From: Agrobacterium tumefaciens
GTDB lineage: Bacteria; Pseudomonadota; Alphaproteobacteria; Rhizobiales; Rhizobiaceae
Length of the DNA stretch: 64,000 nt
Assembly (NCBI RefSeq): GCF_005221385.1
Contig: NZ_CP039903.1
Location: 2,539,001-2,603,000, forward strand
Reading direction: 5' to 3'
Position numbers and translations under genes: made by a program
Part shown: positions 9,082-17,726 of the stretch, in pieces
Numbering within the stretch: the first letter of the stretch is position 1
How the letters are laid out: each line of letters starts with the position of its first letter
The notes under the pieces: model-generated
What the model saw: only the letters and a program-made list of their open reading frames with translations
The model's database searches: none
What the model was told of the DNA's origin: nothing

Positions 9082-9936
9082 ATGACAACCATCCACCCTG
9101 CATTCAAGGAAGATAATGTCGCTGTCATAACAGGTGCGGCATCCGGCATCGGACTTGCCGCCGCCCGCAAATTCGCAAGCTTCGGCATGAGTGTCGTGCT
9201 CGTCGATCTCGACGGTGAAAAGCTCGCCGCAGCGCATGCGGATATTCTGAACGTCGCCAAGGACGGTGAAGCGCAGATCGTCACCATCCCGACCGACGTA
9301 TCGAAACTTGATGAGCTGGAGGCGCTGGAACGCGCCGTCATCCAGCGTTTCGGACGCATCCACGTCCTCATGAACAATGCCGGCATCCAGCCCGGCAGCG
9401 CCATTTTCGGACCACAGGCCAATTGGGAAAAAGTCATCAACGTCAATCTGATGGGGGTGGTGAACGGCAGCCGCGTCTTTGGCCAGGGCATGGTTGCCCA
9501 TGGCGAGGCGTCGCTCATCATCAATACCGGCTCGAAGCAGGGCATCACCACGCCGCCCGGGGATCCCGCCTATAACGTCTCCAAATCGGGTGTCAAAACC
9601 TTCACGGAGGCACTTCAGCACGAATTGCGCAATATTCCCAACGGCGCGGTTTCTGCCCACCTGCTGATCCCCGGTTTCGTCTTCACCGGCCTGACCGCCA
9701 ATGGCAGGACGGAAAAGCCGCAGGGCGCATGGACCGGCGAGCAGACAGTCGATTTCATGATCGAGAGTATCAGCCGGGGCGATTTCTACATTCTCTGCCC
9801 GGATGGCGAAGTGGACCGCCCGACGGACGAGAAACGCATTCTCTGGGCGGCGCAGGACATCGTCCAGAACCGCCCGCCGCTTTCACGCTGGCACACGGAA
9901 TATTCCGCCGCCTTCACCAGCTTCCTGAAAAACTGA
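9082..9936 (+). CDS. SDR-family oxidoreductase
   Basis: This is a short-chain dehydrogenase/reductase of 284 residues. The Rossmann glycine motif TGAASGIG is near residues 14-21, NNAG is in the middle, and the catalytic tyrosine and lysine are in the YNVSKSG block, preceded by NTGSKQG carrying the serine. Such enzymes interconvert alcohols and ketones with NAD(P)H; the substrate is not predictable. AAGGAG lies just upstream of the ATG at 9082, which decides the start against an upstream in-frame codon at 8998. A clear terminator follows. Confidence 0.9.
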   Translation: MTTIHPAFKEDNVAVITGAASGIGLAAARKFASFGMSVVLVDLDGEKLAAAHADILNVAKDGEAQIVTIPTDVSKLDELEALERAVIQRFGRIHVLMNNAGIQPGSAIFGPQANWEKVINVNLMGVVNGSRVFGQGMVAHGEASLIINTGSKQGITTPPGDPAYNVSKSGVKTFTEALQHELRNIPNGAVSAHLLIPGFVFTGLTANGRTEKPQGAWTGEQTVDFMIESISRGDFYILCPDGEVDRPTDEKRILWAAQDIVQNRPPLSRWHTEYSAAFTSFLKN

Positions 9937-9945
9937 ATGTTCTCG

Positions 9946-9976
9946 GCCGCCGCGATTTGAAAATTGCGGCGGCTTT
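9946..9976 (+). terminator. Intrinsic terminator of the SDR gene
   Basis: Stem gccgccgcgatt / aattgcggcggc (9946-9957 and 9962-9973) has one G-T pair and a four-base loop. It is followed by TTT and lies 10 bases after the stop codon. Confidence 0.75.
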
Positions 9977-10085
9977 CTAATTGATCAGCTGCTTTCGCGC
10001 CAACGCACCGGCGCGCAAAAACATTGGCAGGAACACGAAATCGCGTTAAGCAACGGCATCATTTGCCGCTTTCATGGGTGCCGCG

Positions 10086-10733
10086 ATGGATTTCGTTCCG
10101 AGCCTGCCAACACTTATCGCCTTCACCATCGCCATTCTGCTTTTGGCGGTGACGCCGGGGCCTGACATGACGCTCTGGATCAGCCGGTCGCTGCGCGAGG
10201 GCCGGACAGCGGGTTTCATGACGCTTCTGGGAACCAATATCGGCATCACGGTGCACACGATGCTGGTCGCTTTCGGGGTCGCCGCCCTCATTGTCGCCTC
10301 GCCGACGGCCTTCATGATCCTGAAGACCGGCGGGGCCGCCTATCTGGTCTGGCTCGCCATTCAGGCGATCCGCAAGGGCTCGGATTTCGTGATGGTCAAG
10401 ACCACCGGCGAGAAAGCCCAGTCCTCCCTGAAATCGGCGCTCCTGAACGGCATCTGGGTCAATCTCCTGAACCCGAAGATCATCATCTTCTTCATGACCT
10501 TCCTGCCGCAATTCGTCAGCGCGTCCGATCCGCATGTCACCGGCAAGCTTATTTTCCTAGGGCTCTGGTCGATCATCGTGGCGCTGCCGATCGGCATCGG
10601 CATCGTGATTGCCGCAGATGTTCTCTCCGCCTGGCTGCAACGCAACCGGAAGGTTCTGCGCGGACTGGATTACACGATCGCCGGCGTCTTTTCGCTTTTC
10701 GCCGTCAAGATTTTCTTCACGCAGACGCGCTGA
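10086..10733 (+). CDS. LysE/RhtB-family exporter
   Basis: This 215-residue membrane protein has about six hydrophobic segments and the LysE/RhtB hallmark LAVTPGPDMTLWISRSLREGRTAGF near the N terminus. An NLLNPKIIIFFMTFLPQFV block lies in the second half. Members export amino acids such as lysine, threonine or homoserine, driven by the proton gradient. The ATG at 10086 (MDFVPSLP) fits the family length; an in-frame ATG lies at 10074. The substrate cannot be told. It converges on the ABC operon with a shared terminator. Confidence 0.9.
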   Translation: MDFVPSLPTLIAFTIAILLLAVTPGPDMTLWISRSLREGRTAGFMTLLGTNIGITVHTMLVAFGVAALIVASPTAFMILKTGGAAYLVWLAIQAIRKGSDFVMVKTTGEKAQSSLKSALLNGIWVNLLNPKIIIFFMTFLPQFVSASDPHVTGKLIFLGLWSIIVALPIGIGIVIAADVLSAWLQRNRKVLRGLDYTIAGVFSLFAVKIFFTQTR

Positions 10734-10741
10734 GCGCAAAT

Positions 10742-10766
10742 AAAAAAGGCGCCCGAAGGCGCCTTT
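10742..10766. terminator. Bidirectional terminator
   Basis: Arms aaaggcgcc (10745-10753) and ggcgccttt (10758-10766) are perfect 9-bp complements around a cgaa loop. The A run at 10742-10747 gives a U tract on the minus strand. It ends the ABC operon, and probably the LysE gene on the other strand as well. Confidence 0.85.
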
Positions 10767-10774
10767 GGGAATGA

Positions 10775-11569
10775 TCAGCCGATCAAAAGCTCGTCGTCAT
10801 CCAGCTTCTGGCCGCGTATCTTGCGGAACATGTCGATCAAATCCTCGACTTCCAGGTCCTTGCGGCTGTCACCGGACACGTCGAGTACAATTTCACCGGC
10901 ATGCAGCATGATCGTGCGGGTACCATAATCCAGCGCCTGACGCATGGAATGCGTGACCATCAGCGTTGTCAGCTTGCGCTCCGACACCACCTTGCGGGTC
11001 AATTCCATCACGAACTCCGCCATGCCGGGATCGAGCGCTGCCGTATGTTCGTCGAGCAGCAACACATCCGAACCGGAAAGCGTCGCCATGACAAGCGACA
11101 CTGCCTGTCTTTGCCCGCCGGACAACAGGTCCATGCGATCCTTCAGTCGGTTTTCGAGACCGAGATTGAGCGAGGCGATACGTTCTCTAAAGAAATCCCG
11201 CCTGCCGCGTCCAAGCGCCGACAACAACCCGCGACGCTCGCCGCGCGACGCCGCCAATGCCAGATTTTCTTCGATGGTGAGTGCGCCGCAACTGCCCGCA
11301 AGCGGGTCCTGAAACACGCGTGCCACCCGACCGGCCCGGCTGGCGGTCGGCTTACGGGTAACGTCGGCACCACCAATCATCACCTTGCCCGCCGTCGGCA
11401 GCACGTCGCCGGCCAAGACGCCGAGAAGCGTGGATTTGCCGGCGCCATTAGAACCGATGACGGTGACGAAGGAGCCATCCTCGATGGTGAGATCGATCTT
11501 GGCCAGCGCCTGCTTTTGCAGCGGCGTGCCACGTCCGAAGACGACCTGAATATCGGAAAGGGAAATCAC
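10775..11569 (-). CDS. ABC transporter ATP-binding protein (ABC_sub_bind-type importer)
   Basis: This 264-residue ATPase contains Walker A GSNGAGKST, signature LLSGGQRQAVSL and Walker B VLLLDEHTAALD. Histidine replaces the usual proline after DE, as is common in this subfamily. It starts with GTG at 11569, overlapping the permease stop by four bases (GTGA), so the two are translationally coupled. It should energise uptake by the permease and binding protein encoded upstream in the same operon. The ligand is unknown; related systems have been linked to tryptophan or other small amino-acid-like compounds. Confidence 0.9.
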   Translation of the reverse strand: MISLSDIQVVFGRGTPLQKQALAKIDLTIEDGSFVTVIGSNGAGKSTLLGVLAGDVLPTAGKVMIGGADVTRKPTASRAGRVARVFQDPLAGSCGALTIEENLALAASRGERRGLLSALGRGRRDFFRERIASLNLGLENRLKDRMDLLSGGQRQAVSLVMATLSGSDVLLLDEHTAALDPGMAEFVMELTRKVVSERKLTTLMVTHSMRQALDYGTRTIMLHAGEIVLDVSGDSRKDLEVEDLIDMFRKIRGQKLDDDELLIG

Positions 11570-12447
11570 GATGTTGCTCCCCCGCGGCGCAGTCGGGGCA
11601 GGATCAATGCGATGGCCACCAATACCGCCGTTACGAAATTGAGATCGGACGCCTTGAGACCGAGCACATCGCTCGACAAAGCGAGCTGGATGGCAAGACG
11701 ATAAGCAATGGAGCCGAAGACACAGCCGATGAGCGCGATCAGAATGCCGCGTGCGCCAAACAGCGTCTCACCGATGATGACGGCCGCAAGCCCGACAACG
11801 ATGGTGCCGACACCGGAGGTCACATCGGCAAAGCCGTTGGTCTGTGCAAACAGCGCACCGCCGAGTGCAACCAGCGCATTCGAAAGCGCCATGCCGAGAT
11901 AGATCTGGTTGCCGGTCTTCACGCCCTGCGCCCGCGCCATCCGCGCATTGGCTCCCGTCGCCCGCATGGCAAGGCCCGCATCGCTTTCAAGAAAACGCCA
12001 GACGAGAATGACCGCGATCAGCACCAGCGCGCCGACGAAGAGCGGCCGCACCAGATATTCGGAAAGGCCGAGGCCGTAAAACGGCGATACCATCGTATCC
12101 TGATTGAGCAGCGCCACATTCGGCTTTCCCATCACCCGCAGATTGACGGAAAACAGCGCGATCATCGTCAGGATCGAAGCAAGCAGGTTGAGGATTTTGA
12201 AACGAACGTTGAGCGTTGCGGTGACCATGCCCGCAGCGGCACCGGCAACCATCGCAACCGCCGTCGCCACCCAGGCATTCAGACCGGCGATGATCAGCAC
12301 GGCGGCAACGGCAGCGCCGAGCGGAAACGAACCGTCCACGGTCAGGTCAGGAAAATCTAGCACCCGGAAAGCGAGATAGACGCCAATCGCCACAAAAGCG
12401 AAGACCAGTCCCAGCTCCACGGCACCCCAGAAGGCGATTTGGCTCAC
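11566..12447 (-). CDS. ABC transporter permease (ABC_sub_bind-type importer)
   Basis: This 293-residue inner-membrane protein has eight or more hydrophobic segments and resembles branched-chain amino-acid (LivH-like) permeases, with FAFVAIGVYLAFRVLDFPDLTVDGSFPLGAA at the N terminus. A GTG start at 12447 is preceded by AAGGAC at good spacing. It sits between the binding-protein gene (106 bases upstream, with a hairpin in the gap) and the overlapping ATPase gene. It is the sole permease, so the transporter is probably a homodimer of this subunit. Confidence 0.9.
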   Translation of the reverse strand: MSQIAFWGAVELGLVFAFVAIGVYLAFRVLDFPDLTVDGSFPLGAAVAAVLIIAGLNAWVATAVAMVAGAAAGMVTATLNVRFKILNLLASILTMIALFSVNLRVMGKPNVALLNQDTMVSPFYGLGLSEYLVRPLFVGALVLIAVILVWRFLESDAGLAMRATGANARMARAQGVKTGNQIYLGMALSNALVALGGALFAQTNGFADVTSGVGTIVVGLAAVIIGETLFGARGILIALIGCVFGSIAYRLAIQLALSSDVLGLKASDLNFVTAVLVAIALILPRLRRGGATS

Positions 12448-12510
12448 GGTAATGTCCTTGTTATTGCCGCCATCAGGCGGATACGGGCACCGTCTCGTGC
12501 CACGTAAAAC

Positions 12511-12532
12511 GGGCGGCGTAATACCGCCGCCC
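12511..12532 (-). repeat. Intercistronic hairpin after the binding-protein gene
   Basis: Perfect 8-bp arms gggcggcg and cgccgccc flank a six-base loop in the 106-base gap between the binding-protein and permease genes. No T run follows. It is therefore more likely to protect the 3' end of the abundant binding-protein mRNA, or partially attenuate, than to stop transcription fully. Confidence 0.6.
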
Positions 12533-12553
12533 GCAATTCAGTCTGGTTTCGGT

Positions 12554-13507
12554 TCAGTCGATGACCTTGGTGGCGCGCTTCGTCACGCTTTCAGGGAAGG
12601 TGACGCCAACTTTTTCGGCAACCTTCTTGTTGATCACGAGATCGGTGCCAACAGCGACGGTTGCAGCAATGTCGCCCGGCTTTTCACCCTTGAGGATGCG
12701 GACAACGACGGCGCCGGTCTGTTTGCCAACGTCGAAATAGTTGAAGCCGAGGGCTGCAACCGCACCACGCGCGACGGAATCCGTATCAGCGGCATAAAGC
12801 GGGATCTTGGCTTCGCTCGCAACGCCCGCTGCCGCCTCGAAAGCAGAAACGATGGTGTTGTCGGTCGGAACGTAGATCACATCAGCCTTGCCAACCAGAG
12901 CGCGCGTCGCGCCCTGAACTTCAGCGGACTTGGTGGCGACGGACTCGACGACCTTCAGGCCAGCCTTCTCGGCCTCGGCCTTCAGCAGGGCGAGCGTCGA
13001 AGCGGAGTTGGCTTCGGCCGAGTTGTAGATGAAGCCGATGGACTTGGCGTTCGGCGAAATTTCCTTGATGAGCGCCAGATGTTCGCCAACCGGCAGCATG
13101 TCGGAAAGGCCGGTCACATTGCCGCCGGGCTTTTCCATACTCTTGATGAGCTGTGCGCCGACGGGATCGGAAACCGCCGTGAAGACAACCGGAATGTCAC
13201 GCGTGGCCGCAACGACAGCCTGAGCCGACGGCGTGGAGATCGGTACGATGACGTTGGGCGCATCGCCGACGAACTGGCGCGCAATCTGCGCCGCGGTGCC
13301 GGGATTGCCCTGCGCGGACTCGTAGAGGAATTTGAGGTTCTCGCCTTCCTTGTAGCCAGCTTCGGCAAGGGCAGCCTTGACGCCGTCACGGGCAGCGTCA
13401 AGCGCCGGATGTTCAACAATGGCGGTGACGGCAACGGTGACGTTTTCAGCCTTGGCCGGCAGAACGATGGCGCTCGCAGCAGCGAGAGCCAGAATGAATG
13501 CGCGCAT
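12554..13507 (-). CDS. ABC transporter substrate-binding protein (ABC_sub_bind family)
   Basis: The protein has 317 residues and a cleavable signal peptide (MRAFILALAAASAIVLPAKAE). A periplasmic domain of the ABC_sub_bind (TrpX-like) family follows, with segments such as VTAIVEHPALDAARDGVKAAL, FTAVSDPVGAQLI and GFNYFDVGKQTG. It captures the ligand for the permease and ATPase genes downstream. The ATG at 13507 has AGGAGGATATCC directly upstream, which decides the start. An open frame extends further but has no signal peptide at its start. The ligand is not deducible. Confidence 0.92.
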   Translation of the reverse strand: MRAFILALAAASAIVLPAKAENVTVAVTAIVEHPALDAARDGVKAALAEAGYKEGENLKFLYESAQGNPGTAAQIARQFVGDAPNVIVPISTPSAQAVVAATRDIPVVFTAVSDPVGAQLIKSMEKPGGNVTGLSDMLPVGEHLALIKEISPNAKSIGFIYNSAEANSASTLALLKAEAEKAGLKVVESVATKSAEVQGATRALVGKADVIYVPTDNTIVSAFEAAAGVASEAKIPLYAADTDSVARGAVAALGFNYFDVGKQTGAVVVRILKGEKPGDIAATVAVGTDLVINKKVAEKVGVTFPESVTKRATKVID

Positions 13508-13615
13508 GGATATCCTCCTGTTGGTTCCCTGTTTTCGTCTTTCTAGGAACAAGACAGACCGAAATCAATCGGAGAACCGCCGGAAAACCAGCTTTATGGC
13601 GCAAATGCGGCTGAT

Positions 13616-14854
13616 TCAGTCATCCGCACCGTGATTGGCGATCATCATCGCCTCGAAAGCCAGCCTTTCGGTCTTGCGCATGCGTTCAGATTCCGACTTC
13701 AACTGGCCGCAGGCAGCGAGAATATCGCGGCCCCGCGGCGTGCGGATCGGCGAGGCATAACCCGCCTGATTGATGAAATCGGCGAACTTCTCGATCTGCG
13801 CCCATTCGGAGCACTGGTAGTTCGTGCCCGGCCACGGATTGAACGGAATGAGGTTGATCTTGGCTGGAACGCCCTTCAGCAGCTGCACCAGCATCTTGGC
13901 GTCTTCCAGGCTGTCATTGACGTCCTTCAGCATCACATATTCGAAGGTGATGCGGCGGGCATTGGAAAGACCCGGATAGTTGCGGCAGGCCTCGATCAGT
14001 TCCTTCAGCGGATATTTCTTGTTGATCGGCACCAGCATGTCGCGCAGATCGTCACGCACCGCATGCAGCGAAATCGCCAGCATCACGCCAATTTCGTCAC
14101 CGGTACGAAAGATTTCCGGCACGACGCCTGAGGTGGACAGCGTCACACGTCGCTTGGAGAGCGACAGGCCGTCACCATCGGTCGCGATCAGAAGCGCGGT
14201 CTTAACATGCTCGAAATTATAGAGCGGCTCGCCCATGCCCATCATCACGATGTTGGACACCTTGCGGCCTTCGCTCGGCACATAAGCGCCGACCGGTGTC
14301 GAACCATCGGGAAAATCGCCGAGCCGGTCACGCGCGAGCAGCAGCTGGGCAAGAATTTCCTCGGCCGTCAGGTTGCGCACCAGGCGCTGCGTGCCGGTGT
14401 GACAGAAGGAACAGGTGAGCGAACAGCCGACCTGGCTCGAAATGCACAGCGTGCCGCGACCCTCTTCGGGAATATAGACCGTCTCGATTTCGACCGGACG
14501 TCCCGCACCGCGCGGTGGAAAACGCATCAGCCATTTGCGGGTGCCATCATTGGAGATCTGCTCCTCGACGATTTCTGGACGGGCGATGGTGAAGGCCGCC
14601 TTCAGCTTCTCGCGAAGCTCCTTGGCGACATTCGTCATGTTGTCGAAATCCGAGACGCCGCGCACATAAAGCCAGTTCCACAACTGGCTGACGCGCATCT
14701 TCACCTGCTTTTGCGGCACGCCGATCTCGGCCAGCGCCTCGCCCATTTCCTCACGCGTCAGGCCGATCAGCGACGGCTTTCCGGACATGAGATCGCTATT
14801 GGCGATCAGCGGGGTTTTGACTGCCAGGCCGGCAGGGGCTTGCATTACGGACAT
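13616..14854 (-). CDS. rlmN: 23S rRNA (adenine-2503-C2)-methyltransferase RlmN
   Basis: This 412-residue radical SAM enzyme has the cluster-binding triad CSLTCSFC and family blocks such as [12 protein letters not shown] and [14 protein letters not shown]. RlmN methylates C2 of A2503 in 23S rRNA, and A37 of some tRNAs, which supports translational fidelity. The frame is open to 14956. I prefer ATG 14854 ([15 protein letters not shown]), which has GGGA at acceptable spacing. It is a single gene facing the same way as its neighbours. Confidence 0.95.
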   Translation of the reverse strand: MSVMQAPAGLAVKTPLIANSDLMSGKPSLIGLTREEMGEALAEIGVPQKQVKMRVSQLWNWLYVRGVSDFDNMTNVAKELREKLKAAFTIARPEIVEEQISNDGTRKWLMRFPPRGAGRPVEIETVYIPEEGRGTLCISSQVGCSLTCSFCHTGTQRLVRNLTAEEILAQLLLARDRLGDFPDGSTPVGAYVPSEGRKVSNIVMMGMGEPLYNFEHVKTALLIATDGDGLSLSKRRVTLSTSGVVPEIFRTGDEIGVMLAISLHAVRDDLRDMLVPINKKYPLKELIEACRNYPGLSNARRITFEYVMLKDVNDSLEDAKMLVQLLKGVPAKINLIPFNPWPGTNYQCSEWAQIEKFADFINQAGYASPIRTPRGRDILAACGQLKSESERMRKTERLAFEAMMIANHGADD

Positions 14855-15005
14855 CACGCTATCCCATCGTTCCATGCATCGCACGACCGGCCTGTCTGAT
14901 AGGCGGAAAATCGTCTGCATGTCGAGAAAATCAAAGGCGGAGCACTTTTCGCGCATCCGCCTGTCAATGTTGCCGCGCCTTTAGCATCAAACAAGCAAAA
15001 ACGCA

Positions 15006-15030
15006 AATGGCCGGTCGATGACCGGCCATT
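15006..15030 (-). terminator. Terminator of the IalB-family gene
   Basis: Arms aatggccggtc and gaccggccatt form an 11-bp stem 25 bases past the stop codon. On the minus strand it is followed by TTGCGTTTTTG, an interrupted U tract. Confidence 0.7.
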
Positions 15031-15054
15031 ATCAAACGCGATAAAGCGTCAGGA

Positions 15055-15558
15055 TTACTTGCAGCTCTCGATCTGCTTGAGAGCAGCCGAAATACCCGAG
15101 AGCGAATAGGAATAGGATGTCGCGGTGCCGCGACCGGAAACCGCCTTGACCGTCATCGACTTGCCGCCCTTCATCGCAGCCACGAGAGCGGGCTCTTCGG
15201 CAGCGTTTTCAACCCAGGCAGCCTTGTCCTTGGTGAACATGACGAAGTTCTTGTTGTCGATCGTCACATTGACCTTGGAGCCCTGCTTCAGCGGATAACC
15301 CACCATGGCCTGCGGCTCATAGGAGATGTTCTGGCCGGGACGCTGCGACACGATGAAGAAGATATCGCCGTGATCGACGCTCGCCGGTTCCTTGGCGGTC
15401 GGAATGGAAAGAACGTAGCAGACGGTGCTGTTGCCCGATTTGTACGAATAGGCACCCCAAGCATTGAACTGCTGGATGCGCGTGGGCGACTGTGCAGATG
15501 CTACGCCGACGCTGGTCAGCAAAATGGCCGCTGCGGTTGCTACACTTCTTACAAACAT
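15055..15558 (-). CDS. Invasion-associated locus B (IalB) family protein
   Basis: This is a 167-residue exported protein with signal peptide MFVRSVATAAAILLTSVGVASAQ. The mature domain has the IalB-family pattern: WGAYSYKSGNSTVCYVLSIP, then HGDIFFIVSQRPGQNISYEPQ and the late FTKDKAAWVENAAEE segment. IalB proteins are periplasmic or surface-associated; in Bartonella one member affects erythrocyte invasion, but in soil bacteria the role is unknown. ATG 15558 is chosen for the CAGGAAA site and the signal peptide. Cysteines at TVCY and the C-terminal ESCK could form a disulfide. Confidence 0.85.
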   Translation of the reverse strand: MFVRSVATAAAILLTSVGVASAQSPTRIQQFNAWGAYSYKSGNSTVCYVLSIPTAKEPASVDHGDIFFIVSQRPGQNISYEPQAMVGYPLKQGSKVNVTIDNKNFVMFTKDKAAWVENAAEEPALVAAMKGGKSMTVKAVSGRGTATSYSYSLSGISAALKQIESCK

Positions 15559-15749
15559 AGAATTTCCTGCCGGGTTATTGTCTTCCATTAGCCCGAAGCA
15601 GCGGCGGGCTCCATTTTCTGGATCGGCCACGTTCAGGTGCGGATCGTCTTTTCTCATTGTGGTCGGGAAGCGGTTACCAAACCGTCAACAACACGCATAA
15701 AATGCCTAAAACGTCTTGCAGTGTTACAGATTGGCGACTCCCCGCACCC

Positions 15750-15780
15750 TGAAGGAAGGGCGCGGAACGACCTTCCTTCA
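15750..15780. repeat. Perfect 10-bp inverted repeat
   Basis: tgaaggaagg (15750-15759) and ccttccttca (15771-15780) are exact complements around an 11-base loop. They lie 75 bases beyond the DUF1232 gene stop and 190 bases upstream of the IalB-family start. No T run follows on either strand. It may be a terminator or mRNA end for the DUF1232 gene, or an operator. Confidence 0.55.
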
Positions 15781-15854
15781 TGTGTATGACACACAAATTC
15801 AGGCAAGAATTTGTCACCCGTCAGGCTGCGTCGGGCGGGCACATCACAGAGGCG

Positions 15855-16235
15855 TTACCCGGCTTCCTGCTGTCTCTTCAGCATGGCATCCGCCGCATCG
15901 TAATGCTCCATCTTGATATGGGCGCGGATCATGGCGAGCGCGGCAGTGATGACTGCGATATCATCGGTAAAACCGACGACCGCCAGCATATCCGGCACGG
16001 CGTCGATGGGCATGATGAAATAAGCGAGCGCAGCGAGAATAATGCCCTTGGCGCGCAGCGGCGTGTCACGGTCGATCGCGCAATAATAGGCCGCAGCCGC
16101 GTCGCGCGCGAACGGCACCTTGGTCATCACCCGCTTCAGCTTCGGCCAGAATTTGGCGCGCACGACATTCTCGCGCTCCTGCTGCTTGTCGGTTTCACCC
16201 GGCAGAAGAATTTCACCGATTTTCACATCATCCAT
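15855..16235 (-). CDS. YkvA-like DUF1232 protein
   Basis: This 126-residue protein contains the DUF1232 core. LRAKGIILAALAYFIMPIDAVPDMLAVVGFTDDIAVITAAL has the conserved hydrophobic segment ending in P-x-D-x-x-P-D followed by GxxDD. Members are small, probably membrane-associated proteins of unknown function. ATG 16235 has GGAGGAC upstream. It is followed, after a 50-base gap, by the pterin dehydratase gene on the same strand, which lies upstream in transcription. Confidence 0.85.
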   Translation of the reverse strand: MDDVKIGEILLPGETDKQQERENVVRAKFWPKLKRVMTKVPFARDAAAAYYCAIDRDTPLRAKGIILAALAYFIMPIDAVPDMLAVVGFTDDIAVITAALAMIRAHIKMEHYDAADAMLKRQQEAG

Positions 16236-16286
16236 GATCGACGGTCCTCCGGTCACGGCTATTATATGGGAGTTAACGCCCGCCGT

Positions 16287-16592
16287 TCAATTCCCCCGGC
16301 CTGCCGCTGCCTTCTGCATGGCCTCGGCCAGGAGAAAATCCCGCTCGGTTACGCCCTGTGAATCATGGGTGGTGAGGCAGACTTTCACGCGCGAGTAGAC
16401 ATTGGACCATTCCGGGTGATGATTGAGCCTTTCCGCCGCAAGAGCCGATTCCGCCATGAAACCGAAGGCTTCCGCAAAACTGGAGAACTTGAAGGACCTG
16501 ACGATCGCCGCCCCGTCCTCGCGCAGGGCCCAGCCTTCGAGTTTAGACAATGCCTGCCGGATGGCTTCCGGTTCAACTCTGGGATATTTCAT
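16287..16592 (-). CDS. phhB: 4a-hydroxytetrahydrobiopterin dehydratase (PCD/DCoH family)
   Basis: The 101-residue protein has the usual PCD length. It carries the family motif ...[34 protein letters not shown], with the [E/D]-x-x-x-H-H-P-x-[W/Y] active-site histidines. The enzyme dehydrates the carbinolamine formed by aromatic amino-acid hydroxylases, recycling the pterin cofactor. No hydroxylase gene lies nearby, so its partner is elsewhere or it acts in molybdopterin-related pterin metabolism. ATG 16592 has GGAGGCAAG upstream; the in-frame TTG just before it is less likely. Confidence 0.93.
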   Translation of the reverse strand: MKYPRVEPEAIRQALSKLEGWALREDGAAIVRSFKFSSFAEAFGFMAESALAAERLNHHPEWSNVYSRVKVCLTTHDSQGVTERDFLLAEAMQKAAAGRGN

Positions 16593-16651
16593 CAATCTTG
16601 CCTCCGCTTGATACCCATTAACGCCTCAACGACCGGATCGACGCATATTCC

Positions 16652-17131
16652 ATGAAACATATAGCTGTTCTTTTTGTCTGCATGGGCAATATCTGCCGCT
16701 CACCACTTGCCGAAGGCGTTTTGACAAACCTTGCCGATAGAGATGGTGTATCCCGCCAATTGACGGTCGACTCCGCCGGCACCGGCGGCTGGCATACCGG
16801 CAATGCCCCGGATCGCCGATCCATCGCGATAGCCCGCAAGCATGGCATCGATATTTCAGGGCAGCGCGCGCGGCAGGTCAGCCAGGCCGATTTCGAAAAC
16901 TTCGATCTCATCCTTGCCATGGATACGAGCAATCTGGCGAAACTGCTTCAAAAGGCGCCGGAAAACCGCAGGCACAAAATCCACCTGTTTCTGGACTATG
17001 CTTCGGGACGCCGCGAGAGCGTCCCGGATCCCTATTTCGGTGGTGAAGACGGATTTCTGACCGTCTACAACATGCTTTTGGCGGGATGCAGCTCGTTGCT
17101 CGAAAAGATGGAGCTGGACCGCGCTTCGTGA
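16652..17131 (+). CDS. Low-molecular-weight protein tyrosine phosphatase
   Basis: This 159-residue protein carries the LMW-PTP P-loop CMGNICRS at residues 10-17 (C-x5-R, nucleophile Cys10, Arg16) right after the first beta strand, and the general-acid loop DPYFGGEDGF near the C terminus. It dephosphorylates phosphotyrosine on proteins. In bacteria members often act on exopolysaccharide tyrosine kinases, but no such kinase is encoded here. It diverges from the pterin dehydratase gene (59-base gap). Its last 67 bases overlap the converging thpR gene tail to tail. Confidence 0.93.
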   Translation: MKHIAVLFVCMGNICRSPLAEGVLTNLADRDGVSRQLTVDSAGTGGWHTGNAPDRRSIAIARKHGIDISGQRARQVSQADFENFDLILAMDTSNLAKLLQKAPENRRHKIHLFLDYASGRRESVPDPYFGGEDGFLTVYNMLLAGCSSLLEKMELDRAS

Positions 17132-17658
17132 AGTGGGAACGCCTCTTCCACGACATAGGGGCCGCCGCCCACCGATTCCTTCGACGACATCAGCACGAAA
17201 CGTCCGACAGTGAAGGGCGATGTGCGGAAATTGCCGCGTCCGGAAAGATAATGCACCACATCATCCAGACGCGAGGAGCGCAGCCGCGCCAGCGTCACAT
17301 GCGGCATGAATTTGCGCGGATCAGGCGGGAGACCGATCCTTTGACAAATTCTCTCGACTTCGGCCTGCAGCGCATGCATTTCCGGTGAGGGAGAAACCCC
17401 GGCCCAGATGGAATGCGGTTTCTTGGAGCCGAAGGAACCCATACCGGTGAGATTGAGCTGGAACTCCGGCCTCTCGATCCGATCCAGCCTATCGACAACC
17501 TCATCGGCGGTCCGTCCGTCGATGTCACCGATAAAACGCAGGGTTATGTGATAATTCTCCACATCGATCCACCGGGCTCCCGGCAGACCACCGCGCAACA
17601 ATGAGAGGCTCATAGCCGCATTGCGCGGAATTTCGAGGGCGGTAAACAGTCTCGGCAT
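17065..17658 (-). CDS. thpR: RNA 2',3'-cyclic phosphodiesterase ThpR (2H family)
   Basis: The protein has 197 residues and the two H-x-T/S-h motifs of 2H phosphoesterases: HITL at residues 37-40 and HVTL at 120-123. It opens with MPRLFTALEIP, the classical LigT/ThpR start. Family members hydrolyse 2',3'-cyclic phosphates on RNA and can ligate 2',5' bonds in vitro; the physiological substrate is uncertain. ATG 17658 has GGGGAG at good spacing. The C terminus (from about residue 176) lies in the overlap with the phosphatase gene. Confidence 0.9.
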   Translation of the reverse strand: MPRLFTALEIPRNAAMSLSLLRGGLPGARWIDVENYHITLRFIGDIDGRTADEVVDRLDRIERPEFQLNLTGMGSFGSKKPHSIWAGVSPSPEMHALQAEVERICQRIGLPPDPRKFMPHVTLARLRSSRLDDVVHYLSGRGNFRTSPFTVGRFVLMSSKESVGGGPYVVEEAFPLHEARSSSIFSSNELHPAKSML

Positions 17659-17726
17659 GGCGAGCTCCCCGAATCTCTTGGCAGAACAAGCATAGCGAAT
17701 CACGCAATGCAGACGGGCGCAAGTGC

